NCBI RefSeq assembly: GCF_023161965.1
Contig: NZ_JALNTY010000002.1
Span: 124,552-188,551, forward strand
Direction of reading: 5' to 3'
Length of the DNA stretch: 64,000 nt
Source: Anaerosoma tenue
Lineage (GTDB): Bacteria; Actinomycetota; Coriobacteriia; Anaerosomatales; Anaerosomataceae
Part shown: positions 53,133 to 61,813 of the stretch, in pieces
Layout: every line of letters starts with the position of its first letter
How positions within the stretch are numbered: the first letter of the stretch is position 1
Notes under the pieces: model-generated
What the model saw: only the letters and a program-made list of their open reading frames with translations
What the model was told of the DNA's origin: nothing
Database searches by the model: none
Program-made: the position numbers and the translations under genes

Positions 53133-53483
53133 TTACGGCTCGCGCCCTGCTGACGCGGCGGTCGTACCATCATCGTCCGGGCCCGGCGGGCCGTCGAACG
53201 TCACGAACATCTGCTCCCGGTCCTGGCGCGTCTTCTCGGCCACCGCCGCATCGAGCTTCCGGCGGCTGTGCCACATCGTACCGAGGCCGATCACCCAGGC
53301 GGCGATCGACGCGTACGCGAGCACCGGGATCTCACTGTGCACGTCCACGGTGGCTGCCGCCGACGAGCCCACCTGCCAGAAGCTCAGCAGGAAGCCGAGA
53401 ACCCCGACACCCGCAAGCACGATACCCGTCCAGAACAGGTAGATGTGCACACGGACGTTGCGCGGTACGGCACGGAGGCTCAC
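53133..53483 (-). CDS. Small two-helix membrane protein
   Basis: A 116-residue protein with two helices (IYLFWTGIVLAGVGVLGFLLSF and VLAYASIAAWVIGLGTMW), then a charged tail that is probably cytosolic. Unrecognised. GTG start overlaps the stop of the preceding gene (GTGA). Between purS and the membrane protein at 53480, in the purine series. Confidence 0.68.
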   Translation of the reverse strand: MSLRAVPRNVRVHIYLFWTGIVLAGVGVLGFLLSFWQVGSSAAATVDVHSEIPVLAYASIAAWVIGLGTMWHSRRKLDAAVAEKTRQDREQMFVTFDGPPGPDDDGTTAASAGREP

Positions 53484-53950
53484 TTGCCGTCCTTCGGATC
53501 AGCGGTCTCCGACGCTTCCCCGACGTGCTTCTGCTCCTTCTTGGAGGGCTTCTTCGCCGTGCTGGCGATGAGCTCCCTGCGCAGCCTGCGGATGACGACG
53601 AGGTCGATCGCCACCGCGGTCATCGACGCCACCAGCACCACGCCCGCGATGATCCGTTGGACACCCTCGTCGGCACGGAGCTCCGGCACGAGCCAGCCGA
53701 GTGCGATGAGGCCGATGCCGGTGAGCAGCAGCACCCACCACACGCGCCGCCACTTCTTGATCTGCGGTGAGGTGGGCAGTCCCGCCCAGTCCTTCTCAAC
53801 GCCGCCGGTCGGCTTCTTCTTCGAATCGCTCCGGGAGGCCTCGAGCGTGCCCTGCTTGCGCACCGGCTTGGCCTTTGCGGCGCTCTTACGCGTGGAGCCG
53901 ATGTTGGCCCCCTTGCGATACCGGTCGTTGCTGAAGCTGCGCTGCGACAT
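53480..53950 (-). CDS. Hypothetical basic membrane protein
   Basis: A 156-residue protein with a long basic N-terminus (SFSNDRYRKGANIGSTRKSAAKAKPVRKQG), two helices (VWWVLLLTGIGLIALGWLVP and IIAGVVLVASMTAVAIDLVVI) and a charged tail. The ATG at 53950 lies 1 bp after the purC stop. Unknown family; similar layout to the neighbour at 53133. Confidence 0.7.
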   Translation of the reverse strand: MSQRSFSNDRYRKGANIGSTRKSAAKAKPVRKQGTLEASRSDSKKKPTGGVEKDWAGLPTSPQIKKWRRVWWVLLLTGIGLIALGWLVPELRADEGVQRIIAGVVLVASMTAVAIDLVVIRRLRRELIASTAKKPSKKEQKHVGEASETADPKDGK

Positions 53951-53951
53951 C

Positions 53952-54836
53952 CTATGCCCCTTCCGGCATGAACGGCTGGCCGGTGATGGCCTCGTACGCC
54001 TCGATGTACTTCTCGGCCGTGACCGCAAGGATGTCCTCGGGGAGCGAGGGCGCCGGAGGCGTCTTGTCCCAGCCGCTCGCCTCCAGCCAGTCGCGCACGA
54101 ACTGCTTGTCGTAGCTCGGCTGCGGGCCACCGGGAGCATACTCGTCGGCGGGCCAGAACCGTGAGCTGTCGGGCGTGAGCACCTCGTCGATGAGCGTGAC
54201 CTCGCCGTCCACCAGCCCGAACTCGAACTTGGTGTCGGCGATGATGATCCCGCGCTCGGCGGCGTGGTCGCGCGCGGCCGAGTACAGCGCGAGCGACGCG
54301 TCGCGGAGTTGCTCAGCGCGATCGGCGCCGACGATCTCCACCATGCGCTCGTAGCTGATGTTCTCGTCGTGATCGCCCACGGCCGCCTTGGTGGACGGCG
54401 TGAAGATCGGCTGCGGCAGACGGGAGCTCTCCACGAGGCCCTCGGGCAGCTTCTGACCGCACACCGTCCCGTGCTCGCGGTACTCCTTCCACCCGCTGCC
54501 CGCGAGATAGCCGCGCACGATGCACTCCACCGGGAAGACCTCGGCCTTCTTCACGATCATGAACCTGCCGCGCAGGCTGTCGGCGTAGGCCGCGAGCTTC
54601 TCCGGGAGGTCGCACTCCTCGGCCGTGAGGAGGTGGTTGGGCACGATATCGCCGAGCAGGTCGAACCAGAACAGCGAGAGCTTGGTGAGCACCTCGCCCT
54701 TGTAGAGGACCGGGTCGGGCAGCACCACGTCGAACGCGCTCAGGCGGTCGGTGGACACGATCAGCAGTGCCTTGCCGAGGTCGTAGATGTCGCGGACCTT
54801 GCCCTGCGCTGTGGGTTTGAGTTCCATCGGCTCCAC
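53952..54836 (-). CDS. purC: Phosphoribosylaminoimidazole-succinocarboxamide synthase
   Basis: A 294-residue SAICAR synthetase. Signature segments: [62 protein letters not shown] and [36 protein letters not shown] start with AAAGGA six bases before is preferred over an ATG three codons later. First purine gene of the group; upstream region has a TACAAT and a 13-bp direct repeat. Confidence 0.95.
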   Translation of the reverse strand: MEPMELKPTAQGKVRDIYDLGKALLIVSTDRLSAFDVVLPDPVLYKGEVLTKLSLFWFDLLGDIVPNHLLTAEECDLPEKLAAYADSLRGRFMIVKKAEVFPVECIVRGYLAGSGWKEYREHGTVCGQKLPEGLVESSRLPQPIFTPSTKAAVGDHDENISYERMVEIVGADRAEQLRDASLALYSAARDHAAERGIIIADTKFEFGLVDGEVTLIDEVLTPDSSRFWPADEYAPGGPQPSYDKQFVRDWLEASGWDKTPPAPSLPEDILAVTAEKYIEAYEAITGQPFMPEGA

Positions 54837-54925
54837 TCTGAGTCCTTTCGCTCCCGGGCGTTACGGGGGCGGGCGGCACGCGGCCGGACGGCGCCTCGAG
54901 GGCGCCCCGCCATGCGTGCATTGTA

Positions 54926-54954
54926 GGCGATACGCGCCAGCGGCGATACGCGCC
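54926..54954. repeat. 13-bp direct repeat upstream of purC
   Basis: GGCGATACGCGCC occurs at 54926-54938 and 54942-54954, spaced 3 bp apart, next to a TACAAT-type -10 (54920-54925, minus strand). May be a regulator site for the purine operon. Confidence 0.35.
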
Positions 54955-54987
54955 GGCCTGGCCCCGCTGTCGGGCGGCGGCAGTCCC

Positions 54988-55977
54988 CTAGCGCGGGAGC
55001 TGCATCCGCTCGAGCGTGCCGGCGTCGATGTCCCCGGCGCCGGACGCGACACCCAGCAGACTGCGGTAGAAGCCCGCGAGCGGATCCACGTACTCGTAGC
55101 TCACGATGCCGGGCTCGCCCTGGATGCCGCCGAGTTCGGCTGCGCGGTCCACGGCGTCGTTGTAGTTGCCGATCGAGTCCACCAGCCCGAGATCGAGGGC
55201 TTCGCTCCCCAGCCACGCCCAGCCGGTGGCGAGCTCACGCACATCGGCCTCGGACATGCCGCGCCCGGTGGCCACATCGGCCACGAACTGGTCCTGGATC
55301 AGCGACATCTGCTCGTTGAGCATCGCCGTCTCGGTGGCGGTGAGGCTGCGGTACATGCTGCCCGCGTCCTTGAACTCACCCTGGGTGAGCGTTGTGAACT
55401 CCACGCCCACCTTGGAGAGCAGTTCCTCGATGTTGGCCACCGAGATGATCACGCCGATGCTCCCCACAGTGGAGCCGGGCGAGACGATGATCTCGTCGGA
55501 CTGCGAGGCCACCATGTAGGCGCCCGATGCGCAGACGTCGCCCACGCTCGTGACCACCGGTTTCATCTCTCTGGCGCGCCGCACGCCGAGCATGATCTCC
55601 TGAGAGGCGGCGACCGTACCGCCGGGCGAGTCGATGCGGAGCAGGATGGACTTCACCCTGGTGTCCGCGAGCGCTTGGTCGAGCTGGTCGAGGACGTACT
55701 CGGGGTCACCGCTACCGAACCCGCCGCCCTGGATCGTGTCGGAGATGTGGATGACGGCGATGCTGTCACCCATGGCGAGATCGCCGCTGCCGCCAAGCAT
55801 CACGGCACTGATCACGCACGAGCCGAGGACGAGCAGCACGAACGCAGCGCCCAGCCCGAGCGCCCACTTGGCGCCCGCCGACATCCGCTTGCGCGGTGCG
55901 GGCTGCGCTGGTGCGGGCTGCGGCTGCGCCGCGGCCGATGCGGGTTGCGTGCCGGGATCCTGGCCGTACGTATCCAT
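54988..55977 (-). CDS. sppA: Signal peptide peptidase SppA (36-kDa type)
   Basis: A 329-residue S49 protease. Pro/Ala/Gln-rich N-terminus, one TM helix (ALGLGAAFVLLVLGSCVISAV), RVKSILLRIDSPGGTVAASQEI, catalytic Ser in GDVCASGAYMVAS, TVGSIGVIIS, and Lys in GEFKDAGSMYRSLT. It degrades leftover signal peptides in the membrane. Start MDTYGQDP at 55977; an extension further upstream has no family resemblance. Confidence 0.92.
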   Translation of the reverse strand: MDTYGQDPGTQPASAAAQPQPAPAQPAPRKRMSAGAKWALGLGAAFVLLVLGSCVISAVMLGGSGDLAMGDSIAVIHISDTIQGGGFGSGDPEYVLDQLDQALADTRVKSILLRIDSPGGTVAASQEIMLGVRRAREMKPVVTSVGDVCASGAYMVASQSDEIIVSPGSTVGSIGVIISVANIEELLSKVGVEFTTLTQGEFKDAGSMYRSLTATETAMLNEQMSLIQDQFVADVATGRGMSEADVRELATGWAWLGSEALDLGLVDSIGNYNDAVDRAAELGGIQGEPGIVSYEYVDPLAGFYRSLLGVASGAGDIDAGTLERMQLPR

Positions 55978-56024
55978 GCGATGCCTCCATCGGCCCCGGC
56001 CGGGCTGACGACCGTGTACGGGGT

Positions 56025-56237
56025 CTAGACGATTCCGAGATAGGCGAGGGCCGCGACCATGTGGAAGACGGACCCGGCCAGGATGGCGAACGCCACCCAC
56101 TTGTGCACCTTCAGATGCAGCACGCCCTTGAACTTGATCTTCCGCATCCCCTGGAGGATCTGGAACACCATCATGAGGAACAGGGCGCCACCACCGATCA
56201 CCAGCATGAACGGCTCCACCACGATGCCCAGCAGCAT
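56025..56237 (-). CDS. Small two-helix membrane protein with conserved His residues
   Basis: A 70-residue protein: VVEPFMLVIGGGALFLMMVFQI, a cytoplasmic loop GMRKIKFKGVLHLKVHKWVAF, and ILAGSVFHMVAALAYLGIV. The HLKVHKWVAF...FH pattern resembles half a di-heme cytochrome b core, but this is only a suggestion. AAGGAGG lies before the ATG at 56237. Just upstream of sppA. Confidence 0.7.
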   Translation of the reverse strand: MLLGIVVEPFMLVIGGGALFLMMVFQILQGMRKIKFKGVLHLKVHKWVAFAILAGSVFHMVAALAYLGIV

Positions 56238-56331
56238 GGGGTCCTCCTTCGTGAGCGCGACACTCATTGGCAAGAGTACGCGTGCGCCCTCGGCGAAGTC
56301 CAGCGCCGGGGATGCCGAGGGGCCGGACCGC

Positions 56332-57219
56332 CTACACCACGCAGGCGCCGCCCCAGCGGCAGAGGTTGTCGGCCAACACGCCCGGCAGCGCGGCTACCAG
56401 GTCGCTCGCGTGCATCGCCGGGGTCGCGCCCATGGCGCGTCCCGCTTCGCGGTTGGCAAGCGATGCGCACCGCGCGGCGTCCACGGTCGGGAAGCCGGCC
56501 GCGAGGAACGCCGATGCGAGTCCGGCCACGGTGTCGCCGGTGCCGCCGATCGCCTCCAGCTCGGGCACGCAGGGCTCGTCCACGACCTCGGCGATCGCCC
56601 CGTACTCGGCGATGTGATCGCGCACGCCCTTGATGAGCAGCACGCGCGAGGCGCCCCCGGTCTCGTGCGCGGTGGCGGCGAGCGCCACCGGGTCGAAGCC
56701 GTCGTTGCCGAAGAGGTAGTGCGACACGTACGCGGGATGGGTCACCTCAGGGTCGGCGAGGAAGCCGACCTCGCCCACGTCGGGCGTCATCAGCTCGAAG
56801 CGGGTGGCGAGCCCGGCCGCCTTCGCGGCGTACATCCCGCCCGCATCCGCTACCAGCAAAGCGTCCGGCGCGATCTCGGCGAGTTCATGTACCGCCTTGC
56901 GCATCAGCGCCATCACCGGCTGCATGTAGTGGAACGCGATCACCGAGGGGCCGATGCGCTTCACGGCCTCGCTGAGCCGCTCGTACACGGCGCGCGTACC
57001 GTCACCTCTGCCGATGTCGCCCGCCACGAGCGCATGCGGTGGTGGCGTACCCAGGTGAGCGGCCACCTGCACCGCCGCGCCCAGCATCGCCGAGGTGCCC
57101 TGCGAGCTCGGCACACGCGTGCCGCCGATCGCGATGGCGCCGTCGGGCTCGATGGTGACCGGGCCCTCGAGCACGGGGCCGTCGACCACGGGGTAGGTCG
57201 CGATCACCAGGAGCGTCAT
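56332..57219 (-). CDS. Carbohydrate-kinase-like protein (NAD(P)HX dehydratase-related fold)
   Basis: A 295-residue protein. Signature of the ribokinase-like fold: LLVADAGGMYAAKAAG, FELMTPDVGEVGFL, VLLIKGVRDHI and ELEAIGGTGDTVAGLASAFL. It resembles the dehydratase domain of YjeF-type NAD(P)HX repair enzymes, but without the epimerase domain. In YedE-linked clusters such a protein may act on an unknown metabolite. ATG overlaps the DUF3343 stop (ATGA). Confidence 0.75.
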   Translation of the reverse strand: MTLLVIATYPVVDGPVLEGPVTIEPDGAIAIGGTRVPSSQGTSAMLGAAVQVAAHLGTPPPHALVAGDIGRGDGTRAVYERLSEAVKRIGPSVIAFHYMQPVMALMRKAVHELAEIAPDALLVADAGGMYAAKAAGLATRFELMTPDVGEVGFLADPEVTHPAYVSHYLFGNDGFDPVALAATAHETGGASRVLLIKGVRDHIAEYGAIAEVVDEPCVPELEAIGGTGDTVAGLASAFLAAGFPTVDAARCASLANREAGRAMGATPAMHASDLVAALPGVLADNLCRWGGACVV

Positions 57220-57797
57220 ACCGCGCCACCTCCCACGCCCACGGTCTCCATCTCGCGCGCGTCCAGCTGCGCGCGGACTTCCTGGTACGCCCTGTCGAGC
57301 ATCAGCCCGCACAGCGTGTAGCCGAGGTCCTTGGGCCGAGGCACCTCGTCCACACGCTTTCCCACGAGCGCGAGGTTGAGGTACGGGATGTCGGGACACC
57401 CTCCGCCGGAGGTGTTCACGATGAGACCGGTGTCCTTCTCCACCACGATCTTCATGTTGCCCGCGCGAACCATCAGCCACTGCCCGAAGTCCACGCTCGT
57501 CACGAGGTCGCAGACCTCGGCGGTACCTTCGGCGTCGGCCACCCACTCGCGCAGTGGCACTCCGGCATCGATGAGCTCCCGCTCGGCGCCGATGTGCTCG
57601 ACGCGGGGCAGCGCCACCGAGAGGTCGCACCCGGCCCGAAGATGTGCAGGCGGGGCCACGAGGGAGACCTCGTAGCCTGCGGCCTTCAGGACGCGCTCGG
57701 CCGACAGGGCATCGTTCACGGCATCGAACAGGAAGAGCCCCAGCGCCTCATCGGCGCCCGGGGCGGTCTTCCGGTCTTTTCGTGCGAACAGCGCCAC
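57216..57797 (-). CDS. DUF3343 (putative Se/S carrier-like) protein
   Basis: A 193-residue protein: LGLFLFDAVNDALSAERVLKAAGYEVSLVAPPAHLRAGCDLSVALPR matches the DUF3343 pattern, including the conserved Cys. A second domain (GNMKIVVEKDTGLIVNTSGGGCPDIPYLNLALVGKRVDE) carries another Gly-Gly-Cys motif. DUF3343 proteins are proposed carriers of selenium or sulfur. GTG start overlaps the TusA stop. It lies between TusA and the kinase-like gene. Confidence 0.8.
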   Translation of the reverse strand: MALFARKDRKTAPGADEALGLFLFDAVNDALSAERVLKAAGYEVSLVAPPAHLRAGCDLSVALPRVEHIGAERELIDAGVPLREWVADAEGTAEVCDLVTSVDFGQWLMVRAGNMKIVVEKDTGLIVNTSGGGCPDIPYLNLALVGKRVDEVPRPKDLGYTLCGLMLDRAYQEVRAQLDAREMETVGVGGGAV

Positions 57798-58003
57798 TAT
57801 CGCGCTCCCTTGATCTTGTATTCCTCACCGGTCTGGTCCACTGAGACCGAGTAACCGGCATCCTGGAGGAACGCTACCACGTTGGCCTTGGCCGTCCCAC
57901 TGTCCGCGTGGACAAGAATCTCGGTCGGATCGTCTTCGATTGCCTTCTTGGTGTGCATGAGCGGCATCGGGCAGGACAGCCCGCGTACATCCACTTCCTT
58001 CAT
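57797..58003 (-). CDS. TusA/YedF-type sulfurtransferase
   Basis: A 68-residue sulfur-carrier: VDVRGLSCPMPLMHTKKAI with the catalytic Cys in the CPMP motif. It moves persulfide or selenium between proteins. 17 bp from yedE and one base overlap with the DUF3343 gene. In Se-linked clusters, the YedF-like protein and YedE act together. Confidence 0.9.
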   Translation of the reverse strand: MKEVDVRGLSCPMPLMHTKKAIEDDPTEILVHADSGTAKANVVAFLQDAGYSVSVDQTGEEYKIKGAR

Positions 58004-58020
58004 CGCTTGGCTCCCTTTCC

Positions 58021-59262
58021 CTAGGCCACGCGTGGTCTCTTGATGAATGCGATCGCGCCGAGTATGACAGCCATCACTGCCATGGCCAGCCATGCGTTGT
58101 CGCCGAGGCCGGCACCCGATGAGGCAAGACCCGCCCAGTGCGAGAACCCGGCTCCAGCGAACATCCCTACAACCGCGATGGCGCCGTCGGCGTCGCCCTC
58201 ACTGCCCATGATCATCTGGCGCAGCGGGCAGCCACCCATGAGCACTGCGGCAAGCCCCGCCAACGTCATCGCGGCGATGCTGCCAAGCGCGTCGTTGTGG
58301 GCCGCAGGCTGGCCTTCGAATCCCAGGTTGTACTGGCCGAAGAGCATGTTCACGATGGTCGCGCCGATCACAAGACCGACCACTCCGAACAGCAGGTCGA
58401 AGCGGCGAACGAGGATGGAATCGCGGATGCCGCCGATCGAGCAGAAGCGGCTGCGCTGCGCGGCCACTCCGATAGCGGCCCCGGCGAGCAGCGAGATCCA
58501 CAGTGCGGCGCGCAGACCGCCCGGCATCGCACCGGCGGACGCGACCTTCTCGGCATCGGCCAGCACCGTGCCGTCCGCCGCCACAACGGCTCCATCCACC
58601 AGCGTTGCGTCAGCAGGCTTGATGACATCTCCGTCGGTGGTCACCACGACCTCGCCGGGGACGACCGCCTTGCCCTTGGCCGGTGTCAGTGTTGCCCATT
58701 CCGGCTTCGCGCCGTACTCGGTCACGAGGGCGAACACCAGCAGTACGACGGCGATCGCCGGAAGGATCCACCCGAGCGGAGCCGCAAGCTGCTTCGCTCG
58801 GCCAAGGTTGAACCCCTTCCGCAGAACGAAGACGCCGATGACCACACCGATGACGATTCCGACAGCCCCCCAGATGGCGGTGAGATCGCCGCCGCCCAGC
58901 CGCACCCAGACGCGAACCGTGCAGCCGAGGAACACGAGCGCCGCGACCATGAAGATGAAGCCGAGTACGAACCGCAGCAACGGAGCGCTGCCGCCGCGCG
59001 GCCTGAACTCCTTGGTGATGAGTGCCGCCGCGAGAGCTCCCAGCATGATGCCGATGATCTCTGGACGGATGTACGCCAACCCGGCCTGGCCGGTTTGACT
59101 CCCCATGAAGTAGCCGGCGATGTCGCGCCAGAAGCATGCGATGCACAGACCCATGTTCCCCGGGTTGCCCTGGCTGGTAAGCCAGGCTGCGATCGCCCCG
59201 ATAAAGAGACCGGCTCCACCAACCAACCACGCGGTGGGACCGATCACGCGACGTTCTGCCAT
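58021..59262 (-). CDS. YedE/YeeE family (selenium-metabolism-type) membrane transporter
   Basis: A 413-residue polytopic protein. Cys-bearing motifs are conserved: PGNMGLCIACFWRDIAGYF, VFLGCTVRVWV, SRFCSIGGIRDSILV and MGGCPLRQMIMGSEGDADGA. A soluble insertion of about 50 residues sits in the middle (TTDGDVIKPADATLVDGAVV, then ADGTVLADAE). The pattern matches the YedE type seen in selenium-trait genomes; thiosulfate uptake by YeeE relatives is the alternative. Genes in the same direction: YedE, TusA, DUF3343, kinase-like. No selD is within this window. Confidence 0.88.
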   Translation of the reverse strand: MAERRVIGPTAWLVGGAGLFIGAIAAWLTSQGNPGNMGLCIACFWRDIAGYFMGSQTGQAGLAYIRPEIIGIMLGALAAALITKEFRPRGGSAPLLRFVLGFIFMVAALVFLGCTVRVWVRLGGGDLTAIWGAVGIVIGVVIGVFVLRKGFNLGRAKQLAAPLGWILPAIAVVLLVFALVTEYGAKPEWATLTPAKGKAVVPGEVVVTTDGDVIKPADATLVDGAVVAADGTVLADAEKVASAGAMPGGLRAALWISLLAGAAIGVAAQRSRFCSIGGIRDSILVRRFDLLFGVVGLVIGATIVNMLFGQYNLGFEGQPAAHNDALGSIAAMTLAGLAAVLMGGCPLRQMIMGSEGDADGAIAVVGMFAGAGFSHWAGLASSGAGLGDNAWLAMAVMAVILGAIAFIKRPRVA

Positions 59263-59394
59263 TCGATTCCCCTTCCCCGGACGAGATATAACCCGAGTGA
59301 ATGATTGGCATTAGGAAATCGAAATGTCAATACGACGAGGGTATCCGCGGGCGCGAGCGGACATGCGCCGGCGTGGATGATGCGCAGGTCGCCC

Positions 59395-60999
59395 TCAGGC
59401 GGAGAAGCTGAGAGCGTCGAGGAAGCGCTGCTGGAACCCGGGGTGCGCCGCGAGGTCGAGCGTACGCACTCTCTCGGCAACCGTGCGGGCCTTCTCACGG
59501 GCGGCCGTGCCCAGGAGCATCATCCGGGCCCCGGTGAGTGCGGCGTTCCCCTCGAACGTGATGCGGTCCAACCACGCCGGCGGGAACAGCCCCACCCGAA
59601 CGAGCGAGGACGTGCGGACGTGGTATCCGAAGCCTCCGGCGATCACCACGCTCGCCACGGCCGAGGGTTCGAGCGGCGCCTCGGCAAGAAGGATCTCGAT
59701 GCCTGCGCGGACCGCGCCGAGCGCGAGCTGCACCTGACGGATGTCGCGCTGGGTGAGCACGATGTCGGCCCCGGAGTCCACGACGAATGCGCGTACGCCC
59801 TCCCGCTCGGTGAGCCACTCGCGCAGAGGATGACCCACGCTGTCCACCAGCCGGCCGCTTGCGTCGAGCACACCGGCGTCGAGCAGCGCCGCCACCAGGT
59901 CGAGGAGTCCGCTCCCGCAGATGCCCGTAGGCCGCCGTTCGCCGATGACCCGGAAACGCAGCGCGCCGTCCACGAGCTCGACCTGCTCGATGGCGCCGGG
60001 CTCGGCCCGCATCCCGCACTCGATCGAGGCGCCCTCCAGCGCGGGTCCGGCCGCCGTGGAGGCCGCGAGCAAGTTCCCGCGCGCGGCCAGGACGATCTCG
60101 CCGTTGGTGCCGAGGTCCACGTACAACGTGGCGGTCACCCGGTCGGCAAGGGCAGTGGCCAGCATACCGGCCGTGATGTCCGATCCGATGAACGCCGAAG
60201 GTGCCGGCGGCACCAGCAACCGCAGCGAGGGGAAGCCCGCAAGCCCCGCCGCCTCCCCCGACACCGCGGCCTCGCCGGTGGGCGCCCCCTCGTACGGCGC
60301 CTCCCCCAGCGCGGAGACATCCTCGCCCAGCAGGAGGCCGGTCATGGCCACGTTCCCTACGGCCACCGCCTCCACGAGATCGGCGGGGTCGATCTCCGCA
60401 TGTGCGAGCATCTCGCCGAGAAGCGCGTCCACCTGTCCTGCGATCATCGTGTGGAGACGCGAGTCGATGCCGCCTGCCGAGTACGCGACCCGCGAGAGCA
60501 CGTCCGCGCCGAACACCCGCTGCTCGTTGAGCGCCCCAGAAGACGCGATCACATCGCCGGTGCGCAGATCCACGAGTTGCGCGGCCACGGTGGTGGTCCC
60601 CACGTCCACGGTCGCACCTATGGCGCGGCCCTCGCGCTCGATCCCCCGTGCCTCGGGCGGCTCCACCGTCACCTCGCGCTCCCGGGCCGAAGCAAGCACG
60701 CGCGCCTCCCGGGGAGCCTCGTCGAGCAGGACCGTCGCATCGCCGGTCACCCTCGCCCGGCAGGCGAGGCGCTTGCCCATCGCAACACCCGCTCCGCCGA
60801 GCAGTTCACGCTCGTCGCCGCTGAGCGGTGCCAGCGAGCCGCTCGCGCGGACCCTGCACGAGCCGCACCGCCCCGTACCGCCGCACGGAGCGTCGATCTC
60901 CACGCCGGCGGCGCGTGCAGCCTCGAGCAGCGTGGAGCCTACCGGGACGGTGACACTGCGGTCCCCCGGCTCGAAGCGTATGGTCGCGCGCTCGGTCAT
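59395..60999 (-). CDS. [2Fe-2S]-ASKHA (DUF4445) protein, corrinoid activation-like
   Basis: A 534-residue protein. N-terminal ferredoxin domain: APCGGTGRCGSCRV with a fourth Cys in KRLACRARV. The rest is the ASKHA/DUF4445 domain: IGATVDVGTTTVAAQLVDL, VGNVAMTGLLLG, YVDLGTNGEIVL, GICGSGLLDLVAALLDAG and VVIAGGFGYHVRTSSLV. Proteins like RamA/ACS-activators reduce Co(II) corrinoids in methyltransfer pathways. No methyltransferase or corrinoid protein is adjacent, so the target is unknown. GGAGGGCCA leader. Confidence 0.9.
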   Translation of the reverse strand: MTERATIRFEPGDRSVTVPVGSTLLEAARAAGVEIDAPCGGTGRCGSCRVRASGSLAPLSGDERELLGGAGVAMGKRLACRARVTGDATVLLDEAPREARVLASAREREVTVEPPEARGIEREGRAIGATVDVGTTTVAAQLVDLRTGDVIASSGALNEQRVFGADVLSRVAYSAGGIDSRLHTMIAGQVDALLGEMLAHAEIDPADLVEAVAVGNVAMTGLLLGEDVSALGEAPYEGAPTGEAAVSGEAAGLAGFPSLRLLVPPAPSAFIGSDITAGMLATALADRVTATLYVDLGTNGEIVLAARGNLLAASTAAGPALEGASIECGMRAEPGAIEQVELVDGALRFRVIGERRPTGICGSGLLDLVAALLDAGVLDASGRLVDSVGHPLREWLTEREGVRAFVVDSGADIVLTQRDIRQVQLALGAVRAGIEILLAEAPLEPSAVASVVIAGGFGYHVRTSSLVRVGLFPPAWLDRITFEGNAALTGARMMLLGTAAREKARTVAERVRTLDLAAHPGFQQRFLDALSFSA

Positions 61000-61065
61000 T
61001 GGCCCTCCGATCGCCTCGATGGTACCGCGAACGGTCGCCGCGCGGCTCATACCGGGCAGCGTCGG

Positions 61066-61812
61066 CTACTGCCCCGACGAGTAGTACACGGTGTCCTCGG
61101 AACGCTCGGCCGCGGCTCGCTTGGGCCGGATGCGCTCGAAGAGCAGCGCGAATGCGACCAGCATCACGCCAAGGGCTGCATTGGCCGCCCAGCCAGGGGC
61201 GAGTTCGAGCTGGTAGAGCATGGCGCCCGAGTTAAGCAGCGCGTGCAGGCCGACCGCCGCCAGGTAGCCGAGGACGGGCCGGCCCCGCTGTGCGATGCGG
61301 AAGAGGACTCCCGTCATCATCGCGTGCATGAACACCACGAGCAGCCGCTCACCGAAGAAGCCGGTGAACGCATACCACGGGTACTCCGCGTACGCGCCGG
61401 CGGCCACCACCTGCCAGGCGAGGTAGATCGCCTCGCCCAGACCGAATCCCATGCCGAGGGCCATGCCGGTCCAGAGCGCGTCGCCTTCCGTCCCCATCCG
61501 CCGTCGCACCTGCGGCAACACGGCCGGCATCGCCTTGATGAGCTCCTCAAAGACCGGCGCCAGCAGGAACAGGAAGATAAGGAACCACACCGGTGTATCG
61601 AGCCCGAGTCCCGGTTCGATCCCGGCGAGATCGCCCACGCCTGCACCGAGCGGGCCCTTCACGAGCAGGTTCACAATCGCCGAGAGCGGGACGCCGAACC
61701 AGACCAGCCGAACGAACCGCATGGTGCGCCCCGAGTACAGCCACAGCATGCCGCACCACAAGAGAGCGGAGAAGCCGACGGTGATGACCGCCATCGGCAC
61801 GATCGGATGCAC
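61066..61812 (-). CDS. PrsW-like membrane protease
   Basis: A 248-residue membrane protein with several helices. Conserved motifs PVFEELIKAMPAVL (EExxK type), GFGLGEAIYL and GLHALLNSG with conserved His and Glu match PrsW intramembrane metalloproteases, which cleave anti-sigma factors in Bacillus. GTG start directly after the upstream stop with GGAG eight bases before. The substrate is unknown; no sigma/anti-sigma gene is adjacent. Confidence 0.78.
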   Translation of the reverse strand: MHPIVPMAVITVGFSALLWCGMLWLYSGRTMRFVRLVWFGVPLSAIVNLLVKGPLGAGVGDLAGIEPGLGLDTPVWFLIFLFLLAPVFEELIKAMPAVLPQVRRRMGTEGDALWTGMALGMGFGLGEAIYLAWQVVAAGAYAEYPWYAFTGFFGERLLVVFMHAMMTGVLFRIAQRGRPVLGYLAAVGLHALLNSGAMLYQLELAPGWAANAALGVMLVAFALLFERIRPKRAAAERSEDTVYYSSGQ

Positions 61813-61813
61813 G

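Noticed and set aside
59322..59327. TTGACA -35 element upstream of yedE
   Set aside because: Hexamer is perfect on the minus strand, but no acceptable -10 is found 16-18 bp away.
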